This document shows positions 10,365-19,245 of a DNA stretch of 64,000 nucleotides, one piece after another. Numbering within the stretch: position 1 is the first letter of the stretch; each line of letters begins with the position of its first letter. A program made the translations under genes and the position numbers. The notes under the pieces are model-generated. The model worked only from the letters and a program-made list of their open reading frames with translations, made no database searches and was not told the origin of the DNA. Source of the DNA: Pseudomonas sp. Seg1 (GTDB lineage: Bacteria; Pseudomonadota; Gammaproteobacteria; Pseudomonadales; Pseudomonadaceae); the NCBI RefSeq assembly GCF_018326005.1, contig NZ_AP021903.1, positions 5,197,001 to 5,261,000 of the forward strand, given 5' to 3'.

Positions 10365-11285
10365 TCAGGAAGTCGCCGCAGTGTTGGCTGGAGTGCTCGC
10401 TTGTGGTGCCGGGGCCGTGACTGGAGCCACGCGCGCGAGTTTTACGTTAACCCGACGATTCTTCGCCCGATTGGCCGCATTGGTGTTCGGCACAATGGGA
10501 TATTGCTCGCCATGGAAACGCACGGTGATCTGCGATTCCTGAATGCCGTTGGCCTTGAAGAAGTCGACCACCGCCAGCGCCCGACGGCGCGACAGTTCAC
10601 GGTTGGTCAAGCGATTGCCGCTGTTGTCGGAATGCCCATCGAGCTCAATGTGATTGACCGTCGGATCAGCCTTCATGAATTCGAGCATCACTTGCAGCTT
10701 GGCCTTGGCGGCAGCGTCCAGGTCAACGCCCTCGCCGGGGAAGCCGATCTGCGACTGCTTGATCTGGTCGAAATTCTGCGGCAGCAATTTCGCCACACAG
10801 GTTTGATAGTCGTTAAACGCCTTACTGAATTTCACCGGCAACAAACGCACTTCCGACACGCGGCCATCGCCCGAAGCACGACGCACGACCGGGCTACGAC
10901 CGTCCAGCAGACCGCTGATCAGGCCACCGGCCTGGGACTGCGAGCTGCTGAACAAGACATTGCCACTGCCGAGCCTGACGCTGCCCAGATTGATGTCACC
11001 GCGCCCCGGCTGCCAAGGCGCGGCGGCTGCCAGCAAAGTCGCCGAACCGCCGCCGAGCATGGCGTTGTAGGCATTCAGACGAAAGATCGCCTGTTCGCCA
11101 GCCTTGCGCACGAATTCACCCGAACCGAAATCGGTGATCGGCTGGCTCAGGCGGCACTCGAACTTGTCGCCGGCGACCGTCCACTCAATGTTCTCCAGGC
11201 GAGTCTGGTAGGTGAGCGCCATCGCGGGAAGGCTGGCAAACACACTGAGCAAGGCTAAATAACGCTGGCGCACGGGAGGCTCCAT
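10365..11285 (-). CDS. motY: MotY-like flagellar stator-associated OmpA-family protein
   Basis: 306 residues. N-terminal signal peptide (LALLSVFASLPAMA, probable cleavage before LTYQTR), an N-terminal stator-interaction domain starting LTYQTRLENIEWTV, and a C-terminal OmpA-like peptidoglycan-binding domain (HIELDGHSDNSGNRLTNREL ... NRRVNVKL). MotY forms the T-ring that supports Mot stators in polar flagella of Pseudomonas and Vibrio. The ATG at 11285 was preferred to an in-frame GTG at 11300 because it leads straight into a signal peptide. The Pro/Ala/Thr-rich C-terminal tail is low complexity. No other flagellar gene is nearby, as usual for motY in pseudomonads. Confidence 0.9.
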   Translation of the reverse strand: MEPPVRQRYLALLSVFASLPAMALTYQTRLENIEWTVAGDKFECRLSQPITDFGSGEFVRKAGEQAIFRLNAYNAMLGGGSATLLAAAAPWQPGRGDINLGSVRLGSGNVLFSSSQSQAGGLISGLLDGRSPVVRRASGDGRVSEVRLLPVKFSKAFNDYQTCVAKLLPQNFDQIKQSQIGFPGEGVDLDAAAKAKLQVMLEFMKADPTVNHIELDGHSDNSGNRLTNRELSRRRALAVVDFFKANGIQESQITVRFHGEQYPIVPNTNAANRAKNRRVNVKLARVAPVTAPAPQASTPANTAATS

Positions 11286-11433
11286 TGGCTTCTGAAACAC
11301 AAAGACCGATTCACACTATGTTTACGGCATACCTACGGGATATCGGAAGCATCCCGCAAAACTTGATAGCGAGTGCCTGCAAGAGTCTTTTCCGGTAGCA
11401 TTCGCCTCAGTTTGACCCGCCTGGAATCCCCTC

Positions 11434-12480
11434 ATGTCCGACCGCCTGACCCTGCTGCGTCCCGACGACTGGCACATTCATCTTCGCGATGGTGCCGTGT
11501 TGACCAATACCGTTGCCGATGTTGCGCGCACCTTTGGCCGCGCCATCATCATGCCCAACCTGGTCCCGCCAGTGCGCAACGCCGCTGAAGCCGACGGCTA
11601 TCGCCAGCGGATTCTCGCTGCCCGCCCGGCCGGCAGTCGCTTTGAGCCGCTGATGGTGCTGTACCTCACCGACCGCACCCAGCCCGAAGAAATTCGTGAA
11701 GCCAAGGCCAGCGGTTTCGTACACGCCGCCAAGCTGTACCCGGCCGGTGCGACCACCAACTCCGATTCCGGGGTGACCAGCATCGACAAGATTTTCCCGG
11801 CGCTGGAAGCCATGGCCGAAGTCGGCATGCCCCTGCTGATCCACGGCGAAGTGACCCGTGGCGATGTCGATGTCTTCGACCGCGAAAAGATCTTCATCGA
11901 CGAGCACATGCGTCGTGTGGTCGAGCGTTTCCCGACCCTGAAAGTGGTGTTCGAACACATCACCACCGGCGATGCCGTGCAGTTCGTCAACGAGGCCTCG
12001 GCCAACGTCGGCGCGACCATCACCGCACATCACCTGCTCTATAACCGCAACCACATGCTGGTTGGCGGGATTCGGCCGCACTTCTATTGCCTGCCGATCC
12101 TCAAGCGCAATACGCATCAGGAAGCTCTGCTCGACGCCGCCACCAGCGGCAGCGCGAAGTTCTTCCTCGGTACCGACTCGGCGCCGCACGCCCAGCACGC
12201 CAAGGAAGCCGCCTGCGGCTGCGCCGGCTGCTACACCGCGTACGCCGCCATCGAGATGTACGCCGAAGCTTTCGAACAGCGTAATGCGCTGGACAAGCTC
12301 GAAGCGTTCGCCAGCCTCAACGGTCCGCGCTTCTATGGCCTGCCGGCGAATACCGATCGCATCACCCTGGTTCGTGAAGAATGGACCGCCCCAACCAGCC
12401 TGCCATTTGGCGAGCTGACCGTTATCCCGCTGCGCGCCGGTGAAAAACTGCGCTGGCGCCTGCTGGAGGAACACGCGTGA
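11434..12480 (+). CDS. pyrC: dihydroorotase
   Basis: Cyclises carbamoyl-aspartate to dihydroorotate in pyrimidine synthesis. 348 residues, class II length. The metal-binding HxH is in [10 protein letters not shown], the carboxylated lysine in [16 protein letters not shown], and further metal histidines in LLIHGEV and FEHITTGDA; the catalytic aspartate is in FLGTDSAPH. Overlaps rnt by 4 bases (GTGA), so the two are probably coupled. Confidence 0.97.
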   Translation: MSDRLTLLRPDDWHIHLRDGAVLTNTVADVARTFGRAIIMPNLVPPVRNAAEADGYRQRILAARPAGSRFEPLMVLYLTDRTQPEEIREAKASGFVHAAKLYPAGATTNSDSGVTSIDKIFPALEAMAEVGMPLLIHGEVTRGDVDVFDREKIFIDEHMRRVVERFPTLKVVFEHITTGDAVQFVNEASANVGATITAHHLLYNRNHMLVGGIRPHFYCLPILKRNTHQEALLDAATSGSAKFFLGTDSAPHAQHAKEAACGCAGCYTAYAAIEMYAEAFEQRNALDKLEAFASLNGPRFYGLPANTDRITLVREEWTAPTSLPFGELTVIPLRAGEKLRWRLLEEHA

Positions 12481-13154
12481 GTGAAGACCATTTCGACGAC
12501 GAACTGGACGGTCAAAGTGGCGGTGGCGGTTCCCGTCACCCGATGGCAGCACGCTTTCGTGGCTACCTGCCGGTTGTCGTCGACGTAGAAACCGGTGGCT
12601 TCAATTCTGCCACCGATGCGTTACTGGAGATTGCCGCGACCACCATCGCCATGGATGAAAAGGGTTTTGTCTACCCGGATCACACCTACTTCTTCCGCGT
12701 TGAGCCGTTTGAAGGCGCCAACATCGAAGCGGCAGCGCTGGAGTTCACCGGGATCAAGCTCGATCATCCGCTGCGCATGGCCGTCAGCGAAGAGACGGCA
12801 CTGACCGACATCTTCCGCGGCATTCGCAAGGCGCTGAAGGCCAACGGCTGCAAACGGGCGATTCTGGTCGGCCACAACAGCAGCTTCGATCTGGGCTTCC
12901 TGAACGCCGCCGTTGCGCGACTGGACATGAAGCGCAATCCGTTCCACCCGTTTTCCAGCTTCGACACCGCGACGCTGGCCGGTCTGGCGTACGGTCAAAC
13001 CGTACTGGCAAAAGCCTGCCAGGCCGCCGACATCGATTTCGACGGCCGTGAGGCGCACTCCGCGCGTTACGACACCGAGAAAACCGCTGAGCTGTTCTGT
13101 GGCATCGTCAACCGCTGGAAACAGATGGGCGGCTGGGAAGACTTCGACGACTGA
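12477..13154 (+). CDS. rnt: ribonuclease T
   Basis: DEDDh 3'-5' exoribonuclease for tRNA end turnover and 3' maturation of stable RNAs. 225 residues. ExoI motif VVDVETGGF (Asp36, Glu38), mid motif [12 protein letters not shown], and the C-terminal [16 protein letters not shown] with catalytic His and Asp. The GTG start at 12477 overlaps the pyrC stop and has GGAGGA 8 bases upstream, which decides the start. A strong terminator follows. Confidence 0.95.
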   Translation: MSEDHFDDELDGQSGGGGSRHPMAARFRGYLPVVVDVETGGFNSATDALLEIAATTIAMDEKGFVYPDHTYFFRVEPFEGANIEAAALEFTGIKLDHPLRMAVSEETALTDIFRGIRKALKANGCKRAILVGHNSSFDLGFLNAAVARLDMKRNPFHPFSSFDTATLAGLAYGQTVLAKACQAADIDFDGREAHSARYDTEKTAELFCGIVNRWKQMGGWEDFDD

Positions 13155-13180
13155 TCCTCGTCGGGTAAATCCTGCACATG

Positions 13181-13208
13181 AAAAAACCGGCCACGTGGGC
13201 CGGTTTTT
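13181..13208. repeat. rnt terminator; copy 1 of a perfect 28-bp direct repeat
   Basis: Hairpin ccggcc-acgtg-ggccgg between an A6 run and a T5 run, 26 bases after the rnt stop. The same 28 bases recur without mismatch at 14241-14268 as the terminator of the peroxiredoxin gene, and the bases just left of each copy (ctgcacat and ctccacat) also match apart from one position and a 1-base indel. The two copies bracket the toxin-antitoxin-like module. Confidence 0.9.
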
Positions 13209-13211
13209 CGT

Positions 13212-13625
13212 TTAATGCTTATAGAGCTTAAATTCTCGATCAATCCACATGACGTAGAAAACCCGATGGTTTTTGTAGCCAACCATCGCTACACGCTCGA
13301 AAGCCCGAAACACCAACAATCTGACATCACCTGTTAAAAAATCAGGTATCCCGACTTTCAAGCTGTTTCTCTCAATCGTTTCACAGCCATATCGATGCCT
13401 ATGCTCCTTGCGCAGTTCTCTCCAAGGCATTTTTCCCAGAATCCTCAGACGCTCAAGCATTTTCGAGCGTTCGACGGCCTCGCAATCTTGAATGCACCAT
13501 CCATTCTGCAAATATTCAAATGAGAAAACCGGAGGTCGTGCTTCCGATGAATCCATTTCGATGGTGGACGTCCTTGCCGTTACTGCAGCCGCCGCATCGC
13601 GTTCCCTGCGTTTGAACCTGGCCAT
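13212..13625 (-). CDS. putative toxin partner of the Panacea antitoxin
   Basis: 137-residue basic protein. The first ~30 residues are polar; the rest reads FSFEYLQNGWCIQDCEAVER ... LRILGKMPWRELRKEHRHRYGCETI ... LLVFRAFERVAMVGYKNHRVFYVMWIDREFKLYKH. The ending RVFYVMWIDREFKLY resembles small RelE/ParE-fold mRNase-like toxins, but I could not place it in a named family. It begins 3 bases after the upstream antitoxin-like gene, consistent with co-transcription. No membrane segment. The toxin role is inferred from size, basic character, and pairing. Confidence 0.65.
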   Translation of the reverse strand: MARFKRRERDAAAAVTARTSTIEMDSSEARPPVFSFEYLQNGWCIQDCEAVERSKMLERLRILGKMPWRELRKEHRHRYGCETIERNSLKVGIPDFLTGDVRLLVFRAFERVAMVGYKNHRVFYVMWIDREFKLYKH

Positions 13626-13628
13626 TTT

Positions 13629-14099
13629 TCAGTTCACCAAATGCTCTCGGAAATACTCCTGCATCTCACAGGCGGGAATTTCTCGGCTGAACTCCCCTTC
13701 CTTGAAGTTTCTACGCCAAGGGGCTTCTTCATGTGTCAGCTGACGTAGTTTCCACGCCGAGAATTGGCCATAAACGTCGAACACTTCGTTGAGCAAACTT
13801 TGTTGTTTGGCACTGAAGACATCTGGATTGAAATCACTTGGAGGAGGAATGGCACTCGATCCAAATTGGCTGAATCTTCGATACAGATCCGGAACCACTG
13901 GCCCGTGCATCCACGCTTCCAGCTTTTCAGGGAAGAGAGCCTCGCCATGGACGGCCAGACTGAATCCTTGAGCGTAATAAACCATTTTTTGAATTTTAAG
14001 ATTGGAGATCTCCCCCTCATGCCCTTCCAGGCAGAGGAAATAATCCGCAACGTCCAGGCTACTCGGCATTTGAATCCCCTTCTGCATCATGCAATCCAT
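13629..14099 (-). CDS. Panacea-domain (DUF4065/SocA-like) antitoxin
   Basis: 156 residues from the ATG at 14099. SLDVADYFLCLEG, then SNLKIQKMVYYAQGFSLAVH and EAWMHGPVVPDLYRRF are signatures of the Panacea (DUF4065) domain, known as an antitoxin domain paired with many toxin types and in SocA. The start at 14099 follows TAAGGA at 6-base spacing; 14069 (MPSSLDVADYF, after AAGGGG) is about equally good, and the frame is open to 14147. Gene order is antitoxin first, toxin-like gene 3 bases downstream. The DNA is lower in GC than its neighbours (about 43% in 13981-14040 by hand count), suggesting transfer. Confidence 0.82.
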   Translation of the reverse strand: MDCMMQKGIQMPSSLDVADYFLCLEGHEGEISNLKIQKMVYYAQGFSLAVHGEALFPEKLEAWMHGPVVPDLYRRFSQFGSSAIPPPSDFNPDVFSAKQQSLLNEVFDVYGQFSAWKLRQLTHEEAPWRRNFKEGEFSREIPACEMQEYFREHLVN

Positions 14100-14240
14100 T
14101 GCACCGTCCTTACTGAAGTGAGGCGACCTGTTATCGCTCGAGCACAACCCTATCCAACCACTGTTCAGTCATCCAGTATTTTTCTCGCGCATTTGAAACA
14201 AATGATGCCGATAGGCTGTTTCAAATAATTCTCCACATAA

Positions 14241-14268
14241 AAAAAACCGGCCACGTGGGCCGGTTTTT
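14241..14268. repeat. peroxiredoxin-gene terminator; copy 2 of the 28-bp repeat
   Basis: Identical in all 28 positions to 13181-13208. It lies 20 bases downstream of the stop of the minus-strand peroxiredoxin gene, where it should act as its terminator. In the arrangement without the module, one shared bidirectional terminator would have separated rnt from the peroxiredoxin gene. Confidence 0.9.
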
Positions 14269-14288
14269 TTGTACCTCGACGTTGCGCC

Positions 14289-14891
14289 TTACAGGGCAGC
14301 AGCGTTCTCGGTCAGGTATGCAGCAACGCCTTCTGGCGAAGCGTTCATGCCTTTGTCGCCTTTTTTCCAGTTGGCAGGGCAGACTTCGCCGTGCTCTTCG
14401 TGGAATTGCAGAGCGTCGACCAGACGGATCAGCTCTTCCATGTTACGGCCCAGCGGCAGGTCGTTGATGATCTGCGAGCGGACAACACCCTTGTCGTCGA
14501 TCAGGAATGCGCCACGGAAAGCCACGCCGCCTTCGGACTCAACGTCGTAGGCCTTGGCGATGTCGTGTTTCATGTCGGCAGCCATGGTGTATTTCACCTG
14601 GCCGATGCCGCCATTGTTCACTGGGGTGTTGCGCCAGGCGTTGTGGGTGAAGTGCGAGTCGATCGACACGGCGATCACTTCAACGTTGCGAGCCTTGAAG
14701 TCAGCCATGCGGTTGTCCAGAGCGATCAGCTCGGACGGGCAGACGAAGGTGAAGTCCAGTGGGTAGAAGAACACCAGGCCGTATTTGCCTTTGATGGCCG
14801 AGGACAGAGTGAAGCTGTCAACGATCTCGCCATTGCCGAGTACGGCCGGGACGGTGAAGTCAGGGGCTTGTTTGCCTACGAGTACGCTCAT
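14289..14891 (-). CDS. typical 2-Cys peroxiredoxin (AhpC/TSA family)
   Basis: 200 residues. Thioredoxin-dependent reduction of hydrogen peroxide and organic peroxides in the cytoplasm. Peroxidatic cysteine in FYPLDFTFVCPSE (around residue 51), resolving cysteine in HGEVCPANW near the C-terminus, and the conserved arginine in the GRNMEEL region. The ATG has AGGAG 6 bases upstream. It is divergent from bfd across a 314-base gap, which holds both promoters, a Fur-like box near bfd and nothing else I recognise. Close to the TsaA/PA3529 type. Confidence 0.95.
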   Translation of the reverse strand: MSVLVGKQAPDFTVPAVLGNGEIVDSFTLSSAIKGKYGLVFFYPLDFTFVCPSELIALDNRMADFKARNVEVIAVSIDSHFTHNAWRNTPVNNGGIGQVKYTMAADMKHDIAKAYDVESEGGVAFRGAFLIDDKGVVRSQIINDLPLGRNMEELIRLVDALQFHEEHGEVCPANWKKGDKGMNASPEGVAAYLTENAAAL

Positions 14892-15141
14892 TGATATCTC
14901 CTGGTGTAAAAACTTGAAGTTCAGGGTCCGGGCCAGCCTGCCACCCTCAGGCGACAGCCCTGTGACACGAACCCCCTTCGCAAGGGCCGACCATCATACA
15001 CTGCGTTTTTGGCCTGTCCTTAACGGTTTTTTAAAGCAGGCGGATAACGGCGCTGCATTTACGGGGCCAGGCAGATGGCCAGTCATTACCGCTCGTCAGT
15101 CACGCGCAAATCCTGCGCAAAGCGTTCCGAAAGCACTTTGA

Positions 15142-15160
15142 CAATCATTCTCGTTAACAT
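15142..15160. promoter_or_regulatory. possible Fur box upstream of bfd
   Basis: caatcattctcgttaacat resembles half of the Fur consensus (its reverse complement contains GAGAATGATT, a common Fur-box core). It lies 46 bases before the bfd ATG. Fur control would fit, since bfd is iron-starvation induced in Pseudomonas. Judged by eye; not a perfect palindrome. Confidence 0.45.
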
Positions 15161-15205
15161 TAAGATCCATCGCAATTGAGTCACAACCAGCGACGGTTCT
15201 CACTT

Positions 15206-15424
15206 ATGTATGTTTGTCTCTGCACTGGCGTCACCGACGGACAGATCCGCGAAGCGATCTATGAAGGTTGCTGCAGCTATAAAGAAGTCCGCCAGGCCAC
15301 CGGCGTCGCCAGCCAATGCGGCAAATGTGCCTGCCTTGCCAAGGAAGTCGTACGCGAAACCCTGACCAAGCTGCAAACCGCCCAGGCTGCGATCCCCTAT
15401 CCTGTAGAATTTACCGCTGCGTAA
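15206..15424 (+). CDS. bfd: bacterioferritin-associated ferredoxin
   Basis: 72-residue [2Fe-2S] protein that reduces the heme of BfrB to release stored iron. Cluster ligands Cys4, Cys6, Cys38 and Cys41 (MYVCLCTGV and SQCGKCACL) match the known Bfd pattern. The start is the ATG at 15206; an upstream in-frame codon at 15176 lies in the leader and would add ten atypical residues. bfrB is the next gene on the same strand but behind a terminator, allowing opposite iron regulation. Confidence 0.95.
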   Translation: MYVCLCTGVTDGQIREAIYEGCCSYKEVRQATGVASQCGKCACLAKEVVRETLTKLQTAQAAIPYPVEFTAA

Positions 15425-15442
15425 ATTACCCCTATTTCAAAG

Positions 15443-15467
15443 AACCGGACTTATGTCCGGTTTTTTT
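15443..15467 (+). terminator. rho-independent terminator of bfd
   Basis: 8-bp stem aaccggac / gtccggtt around the loop TTAT, followed by seven T residues. Confidence 0.92.
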
Positions 15468-15625
15468 ATGCCTGAAAATCAATTGGTTAGCGTCTAGACG
15501 CGGAACACAAACATTCTTATTCCGATTAATTTTCATATATTATTCAATAACTTAGGTTTGACACTTATAAGTACGAAGCTCAAACTCCGCCTTATATACA
15601 GCTATTACAGGGCAGGACTCCGATC

Positions 15626-16099
15626 ATGAAAGGCGACATTACAGTCATCCAGCATCTCAACAAGATCCTTGCCAATGAGCTGGTCGCGATCAATCAGTAC
15701 TTCCTGCATGCACGTATGTATGAAGATTGGGGCCTGAACAAGCTGGGCAAGCACGAGTACAAAGAATCCATCGACGAGATGAAGCACGCGGACAAGCTGA
15801 TCAAGCGCATCCTGTTCCTCGAAGGCCTGCCGAACGTGCAGGACCTCGGCAAGCTGCACATCGGCGAGCACACCCGGGAAATGCTGGAGTGCGACCTGCG
15901 CATCGAGAAGACCGGCCACGCTGATCTGAAAGCCGCGATCGCTCATTGCGAAACCGTTGGCGATTTCGGCAGCCGCGAACTGCTCGAAGATATTCTCGAA
16001 TCCGAAGAAGAACACATCGACTGGCTGGAAACCCAACTGGGCCTGATCGATAAAGTCGGTCTTGAGAACTATCTGCAATCGCAGATGGGCGAAGAGTAA
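15626..16099 (+). CDS. bfrB: bacterioferritin (BfrB type)
   Basis: 157-residue subunit of the 24-mer iron store. Ferroxidase ligands include Glu18 ([11 protein letters not shown]), Glu51 and His54 ([14 protein letters not shown]), with later Glu and His in SEEEHIDW; Met52 in the same helix is the heme ligand. An AGGA lies 8 bases before the ATG. The upstream 200 bases are AT-rich (e.g. ttcatatattattcaa), consistent with a strong promoter, though no defined operator was recognised. Confidence 0.96.
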   Translation: MKGDITVIQHLNKILANELVAINQYFLHARMYEDWGLNKLGKHEYKESIDEMKHADKLIKRILFLEGLPNVQDLGKLHIGEHTREMLECDLRIEKTGHADLKAAIAHCETVGDFGSRELLEDILESEEEHIDWLETQLGLIDKVGLENYLQSQMGEE

Positions 16100-16126
16100 G
16101 TTAGCGCCCGCTAAACAAGAGACACT

Positions 16127-16164
16127 AAAAAGCCCCGCCCTCTTTCGAGGCGCGGGGCTTTTTA
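16127..16164 (+). terminator. rho-independent terminator of bfrB
   Basis: Stem aaaaagccccg with cggggcttttt, GC-rich inner loop region, T-run at the end; 27 bases after the bfrB stop. Confidence 0.92.
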
Positions 16165-16241
16165 TTGGCTGCAGATCAAAAGATCACAGCCTCGTTTCAC
16201 TCGACAGCTCCAACAGGGAGCAGGTGCCGGGTAAAACCAGT

Positions 16242-16267
16242 GTGAGAGCCAGATTGCTGGCTCTCAC
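16242..16267 (-). terminator. probable terminator of grxD
   Basis: Perfect 11-bp stem gtgagagccag / ctggctctcac with loop ATTG, 9 bases downstream of the minus-strand grxD stop. On the minus strand it is followed after four bases by GGTTTT, a weak U-tract. Confidence 0.6.
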
Positions 16268-16276
16268 AGAGGCCGA

Positions 16277-16618
16277 TCAGGCTTCCGACTTGTTCGCAGC
16301 AGCCGCTTCGACAGCCGCCTTGATGGTGCTTTGCAGCGAACCGTCAGCAGCCATCTCGGTCATGATGTCGCTACCGCCGACCAGTTCACCGCCGACCCAC
16401 AGTTGTGGGAAAGTCGGCCAGTTGGCGTACTTCGGCAGGTTGGCGCGGATTTCCGGGTTCTGCAGGATGTCCACGTACGCAAACTTTTCGCCACACGCCA
16501 TCACAGCCTGTGCAGCTTTCGCGGAGAAGCCACATTGTGGGGCATTCGGCGAACCTTTCATGTAAAGCAGAATGGTGTTGTTGGCAATCTGCTCTTTAAT
16601 CGTTTCGATGATATCCAT
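16277..16618 (-). CDS. grxD: monothiol glutaredoxin Grx4
   Basis: 113 residues. Iron-sulfur cluster carrier/assembly protein with the monothiol active site CGFS (NAPQCGFSAKA), the glutathione-binding WPTFPQLWVGGELVGG, and the ending typical of Grx4. The ATG at 16618 has GAGG upstream; the frame is open ten codons further, but those do not match the family. Placement beside bfrB and bfd forms an iron-handling neighbourhood. Confidence 0.95.
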   Translation of the reverse strand: MDIIETIKEQIANNTILLYMKGSPNAPQCGFSAKAAQAVMACGEKFAYVDILQNPEIRANLPKYANWPTFPQLWVGGELVGGSDIMTEMAADGSLQSTIKAAVEAAAANKSEA

Positions 16619-16715
16619 GGAGCACCTCGGCTGAACTTTCCGACTCATGGGTCGGCACGGTGGCGCATTGTAACGGAATCCCGAGCGCCCTGCTCGGTCT
16701 CCCCGACAGACATGC

Positions 16716-18821
16716 TCACGCCGCCGCGACGGTCACCGGCACGCCATTCAGCGCGGCATTGCCGGACAACTCGTCGAGCTGACATTCATCGGTCAGATCG
16801 TTCGCGCTCGAACCCGGCTGGCCGCTGGCAATCGCCATCTGCACCCCCGGCCTTGCATGTCCCCAACCGTGCGGCAGGCTGACCACGCCTTTCATCATGT
16901 CCAGACTGCCGAGCACTTCCACTTCGATCTGCCCGACCCGCGAGCTCACACGCACCAACTGCCCATCGTTGAGGCCTCGGCTGGCAAGATCGTCCGGATG
17001 CATCAACAACTGATGACGCGGCTTGCCCTTCACCAGACGGTGATAGTTATGCATCCATGAATTGTTACTGCGCACATGGCGGCGCCCGATCATCAGCAGT
17101 TCATCGGCGGCTGGCGCCCGTAAGGCGGCGAAGCGTGCGAGGTCGGCGAGGATCTCGGGGGGCGCAGCCTGCACGCGCTGATCAGGCGTTTTTAAACGCT
17201 TGGCCAGATTCGGCTTCAATGCTCCAAGGTCTAGCCCGTGGGGATGATCGAACAGTGTCGCCAGCGACAGTTTGTGTTCGGAGGCATCGCCGTAGTAACC
17301 CATGCGCAGGCCCATGTCGATCATCTTCGCCGGTGGCATGGTCGGCTTCAGCTCCTTGCCGGTCTTCTCGGCAAAGGCCTTGGCCAGGCTGACGAAGATC
17401 TCCCAGTCATGCAGCGCGCCTTCGGGCTTGGCGAGGATTGCGCGATTGAAGCGGGTCACGTTGCGCACCGCGAACAGGTTGAACGTGGTGTCGTAGTGAT
17501 CGTTCTCCAGCGCCGAGGTCGACGGCAGGATCAGATCGGCGTAACGCGTGGTCTCGTTGATGTACAGGTCGATGCTGACCATGAACTCCAGACCATCAAG
17601 CGCTTGCTCCAACTGCCGCCCGTTCGGCGTCGACAGCACTGGGTTGCCGGCGACGGTAATCAGTGCACGGATCTGCCCCTCGCCTTCGGTGAGCATCTCT
17701 TCGGCCAGAGCCGAGACCGGTAACTCACCGCCATACTCGGGACGGCCCGACACACGACTTTGCCATTTGTTGAAATGCCCGCCGGAGGTCGACGCCACCA
17801 GATCCACCGCCGGTTCGGTACACAGCGCACCACCGACCCGATCCAGATTGCCGGTGACCAGATTGATCAACTGCACCACCCAGTGGCACAACGTGCCGAA
17901 CGCCTGGGTAGAAACGCCCATACGTCCGTAACACACGGCGCTCGGCGCAGCGGCAAAGTCGCGGGCCAGCTGACGGATCTGCTCGGCAGGCACGGCGCAC
18001 AATGGACTCATGGCTTCGGCAGTGAACGACGCCACGGCCGTGCGAACCTCGTCCAGACCCTCGACCGGCAAATGACTGCCGCGGGCCAGGCCTTCGTCAA
18101 ACAGCGTGTTGAGCAGCCCGAACAGCAATGCAGCATCACCACCGGGACGTACGAACAGATGCTGATCGGCCATCGCTGCCGTCTCGCTGCGGCGCGGATC
18201 GACCACCACGACCTTGCCGCCGCGCGCCTGAATCGCTTTCAGGCGTTTTTCAACATCTGGCACGGTCATGATGCTGCCGTTGGACGCCAGCGGATTACCG
18301 CCGAGAATCAGCATGAAATCGGTGTGATCGATGTCCGGGATTGGCAACAGCAAACCGTGGCCGTACATCAGGTAGCTGCTGAGGTGATGCGGCAACTGAT
18401 CGACCGAGGTGGCGGAGAAGCGATTGCGGGTTTTCAGCAGGCCGAGAAAGTAATTGCTGTGGGTCATCAGCCCGTAATTGTGCACGCTCGGATTGCCCTG
18501 ATACACCGCGACAGCATTCTGCCCATGTCGCTCCTGAATCGCCGCCAGCCGCTCGGCTACCAGTGCAAATGCCTCGTCCCACTCGATTGGCAGCCATTCA
18601 CTGCCGACCCGGCGCATTGGCTGACGCAGGCGATCGGGATCATTCTGAATGTCTTGCAGGGCGACGGCTTTGGGACAGATATGGCCACGACTGAAGGTGT
18701 CGAGGGCATCACCCTTGATCGAGGTGATCGCGACATGGCCGTCGGTTTCAGTGGTTTCGATGGTCAGACCGCAAATGGCTTCGCACAGGTGGCAGGCACG
18801 GTGATGGAGAGTCTTGGTCAT
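16716..18821 (-). CDS. molybdopterin oxidoreductase, substrate unknown
   Basis: 701-residue cytoplasmic protein of the DMSO-reductase/formate dehydrogenase superfamily, with no Tat signal. The N-terminal [4Fe-4S] site is Cys10-x2-Cys13-x3-Cys17 and Cys49 (RACHLCEAICGL ... GHICPKA). Cofactor-binding blocks LILGGNPLASNGSIMTVPD, VVVDPRRSETAA and the C-terminal VSLPHGWGHARPGVQ are present. In formate dehydrogenase H the molybdenum-ligating residue lies in VDCCARVUHG; the matching stretch SVDQLPHHLSSYLMYGHG has Leu at that position and no Cys. The protein ligand to molybdenum is therefore unclear. It stands alone between grxD and an unknown gene, with no accessory subunit or membrane partner next to it. 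Confidence 0.87.
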   Translation of the reverse strand: MTKTLHHRACHLCEAICGLTIETTETDGHVAITSIKGDALDTFSRGHICPKAVALQDIQNDPDRLRQPMRRVGSEWLPIEWDEAFALVAERLAAIQERHGQNAVAVYQGNPSVHNYGLMTHSNYFLGLLKTRNRFSATSVDQLPHHLSSYLMYGHGLLLPIPDIDHTDFMLILGGNPLASNGSIMTVPDVEKRLKAIQARGGKVVVVDPRRSETAAMADQHLFVRPGGDAALLFGLLNTLFDEGLARGSHLPVEGLDEVRTAVASFTAEAMSPLCAVPAEQIRQLARDFAAAPSAVCYGRMGVSTQAFGTLCHWVVQLINLVTGNLDRVGGALCTEPAVDLVASTSGGHFNKWQSRVSGRPEYGGELPVSALAEEMLTEGEGQIRALITVAGNPVLSTPNGRQLEQALDGLEFMVSIDLYINETTRYADLILPSTSALENDHYDTTFNLFAVRNVTRFNRAILAKPEGALHDWEIFVSLAKAFAEKTGKELKPTMPPAKMIDMGLRMGYYGDASEHKLSLATLFDHPHGLDLGALKPNLAKRLKTPDQRVQAAPPEILADLARFAALRAPAADELLMIGRRHVRSNNSWMHNYHRLVKGKPRHQLLMHPDDLASRGLNDGQLVRVSSRVGQIEVEVLGSLDMMKGVVSLPHGWGHARPGVQMAIASGQPGSSANDLTDECQLDELSGNAALNGVPVTVAAA

Positions 18822-18954
18822 GGCCAGTCTCTGTTGTGTTCTGGGCAGGCAACAACGCCTGCGGGAACAAAACTATGGCCCGTGCGCCAGCCAGGCGCCA
18901 GCGACGTTCGTCTTGTGAATCGACGACCATCAGGCGAGCCGATAGCCCGTCGAA

Positions 18955-19245
18955 TCAGTTCGACGGCAACTGCGGCGGCGCCTGCAACTGGATTTCCTGA
19001 ATGGTTTCGATCTGCTCGTGAGCGACGTGTACGCCGGTGAGCTCGCCGATCAGGCGCCAGTGCTCGTCGAGCCCGGCACTGATCGTGGCCATGCGGTCGA
19101 TCATCTGGCGGCTGGCAGCCTTGACCACGTCATCTTCGCTGCGCAACAACTCGAAGGACATGGAGGTGACCGACGCGGTGAGATGGGTCAGGGAGCGAGC
19201 CGTGTGACCCAGCAATTCCATCAACAGTTTTTCTTTCGATTCCAT
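18955..19245 (-). CDS. hypothetical protein, 96 residues
   Basis: Not recognised as a named family; a gene of this size precedes argF in other pseudomonads as I recall. It begins MESKEKLLMELLGHTARSLT, is predicted mostly helical, and has no signal peptide, membrane helix or cysteines. The start codon is the only good ATG. A 133-base gap separates it from the molybdopterin oxidoreductase on the same strand. Confidence 0.7.
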   Translation of the reverse strand: MESKEKLLMELLGHTARSLTHLTASVTSMSFELLRSEDDVVKAASRQMIDRMATISAGLDEHWRLIGELTGVHVAHEQIETIQEIQLQAPPQLPSN

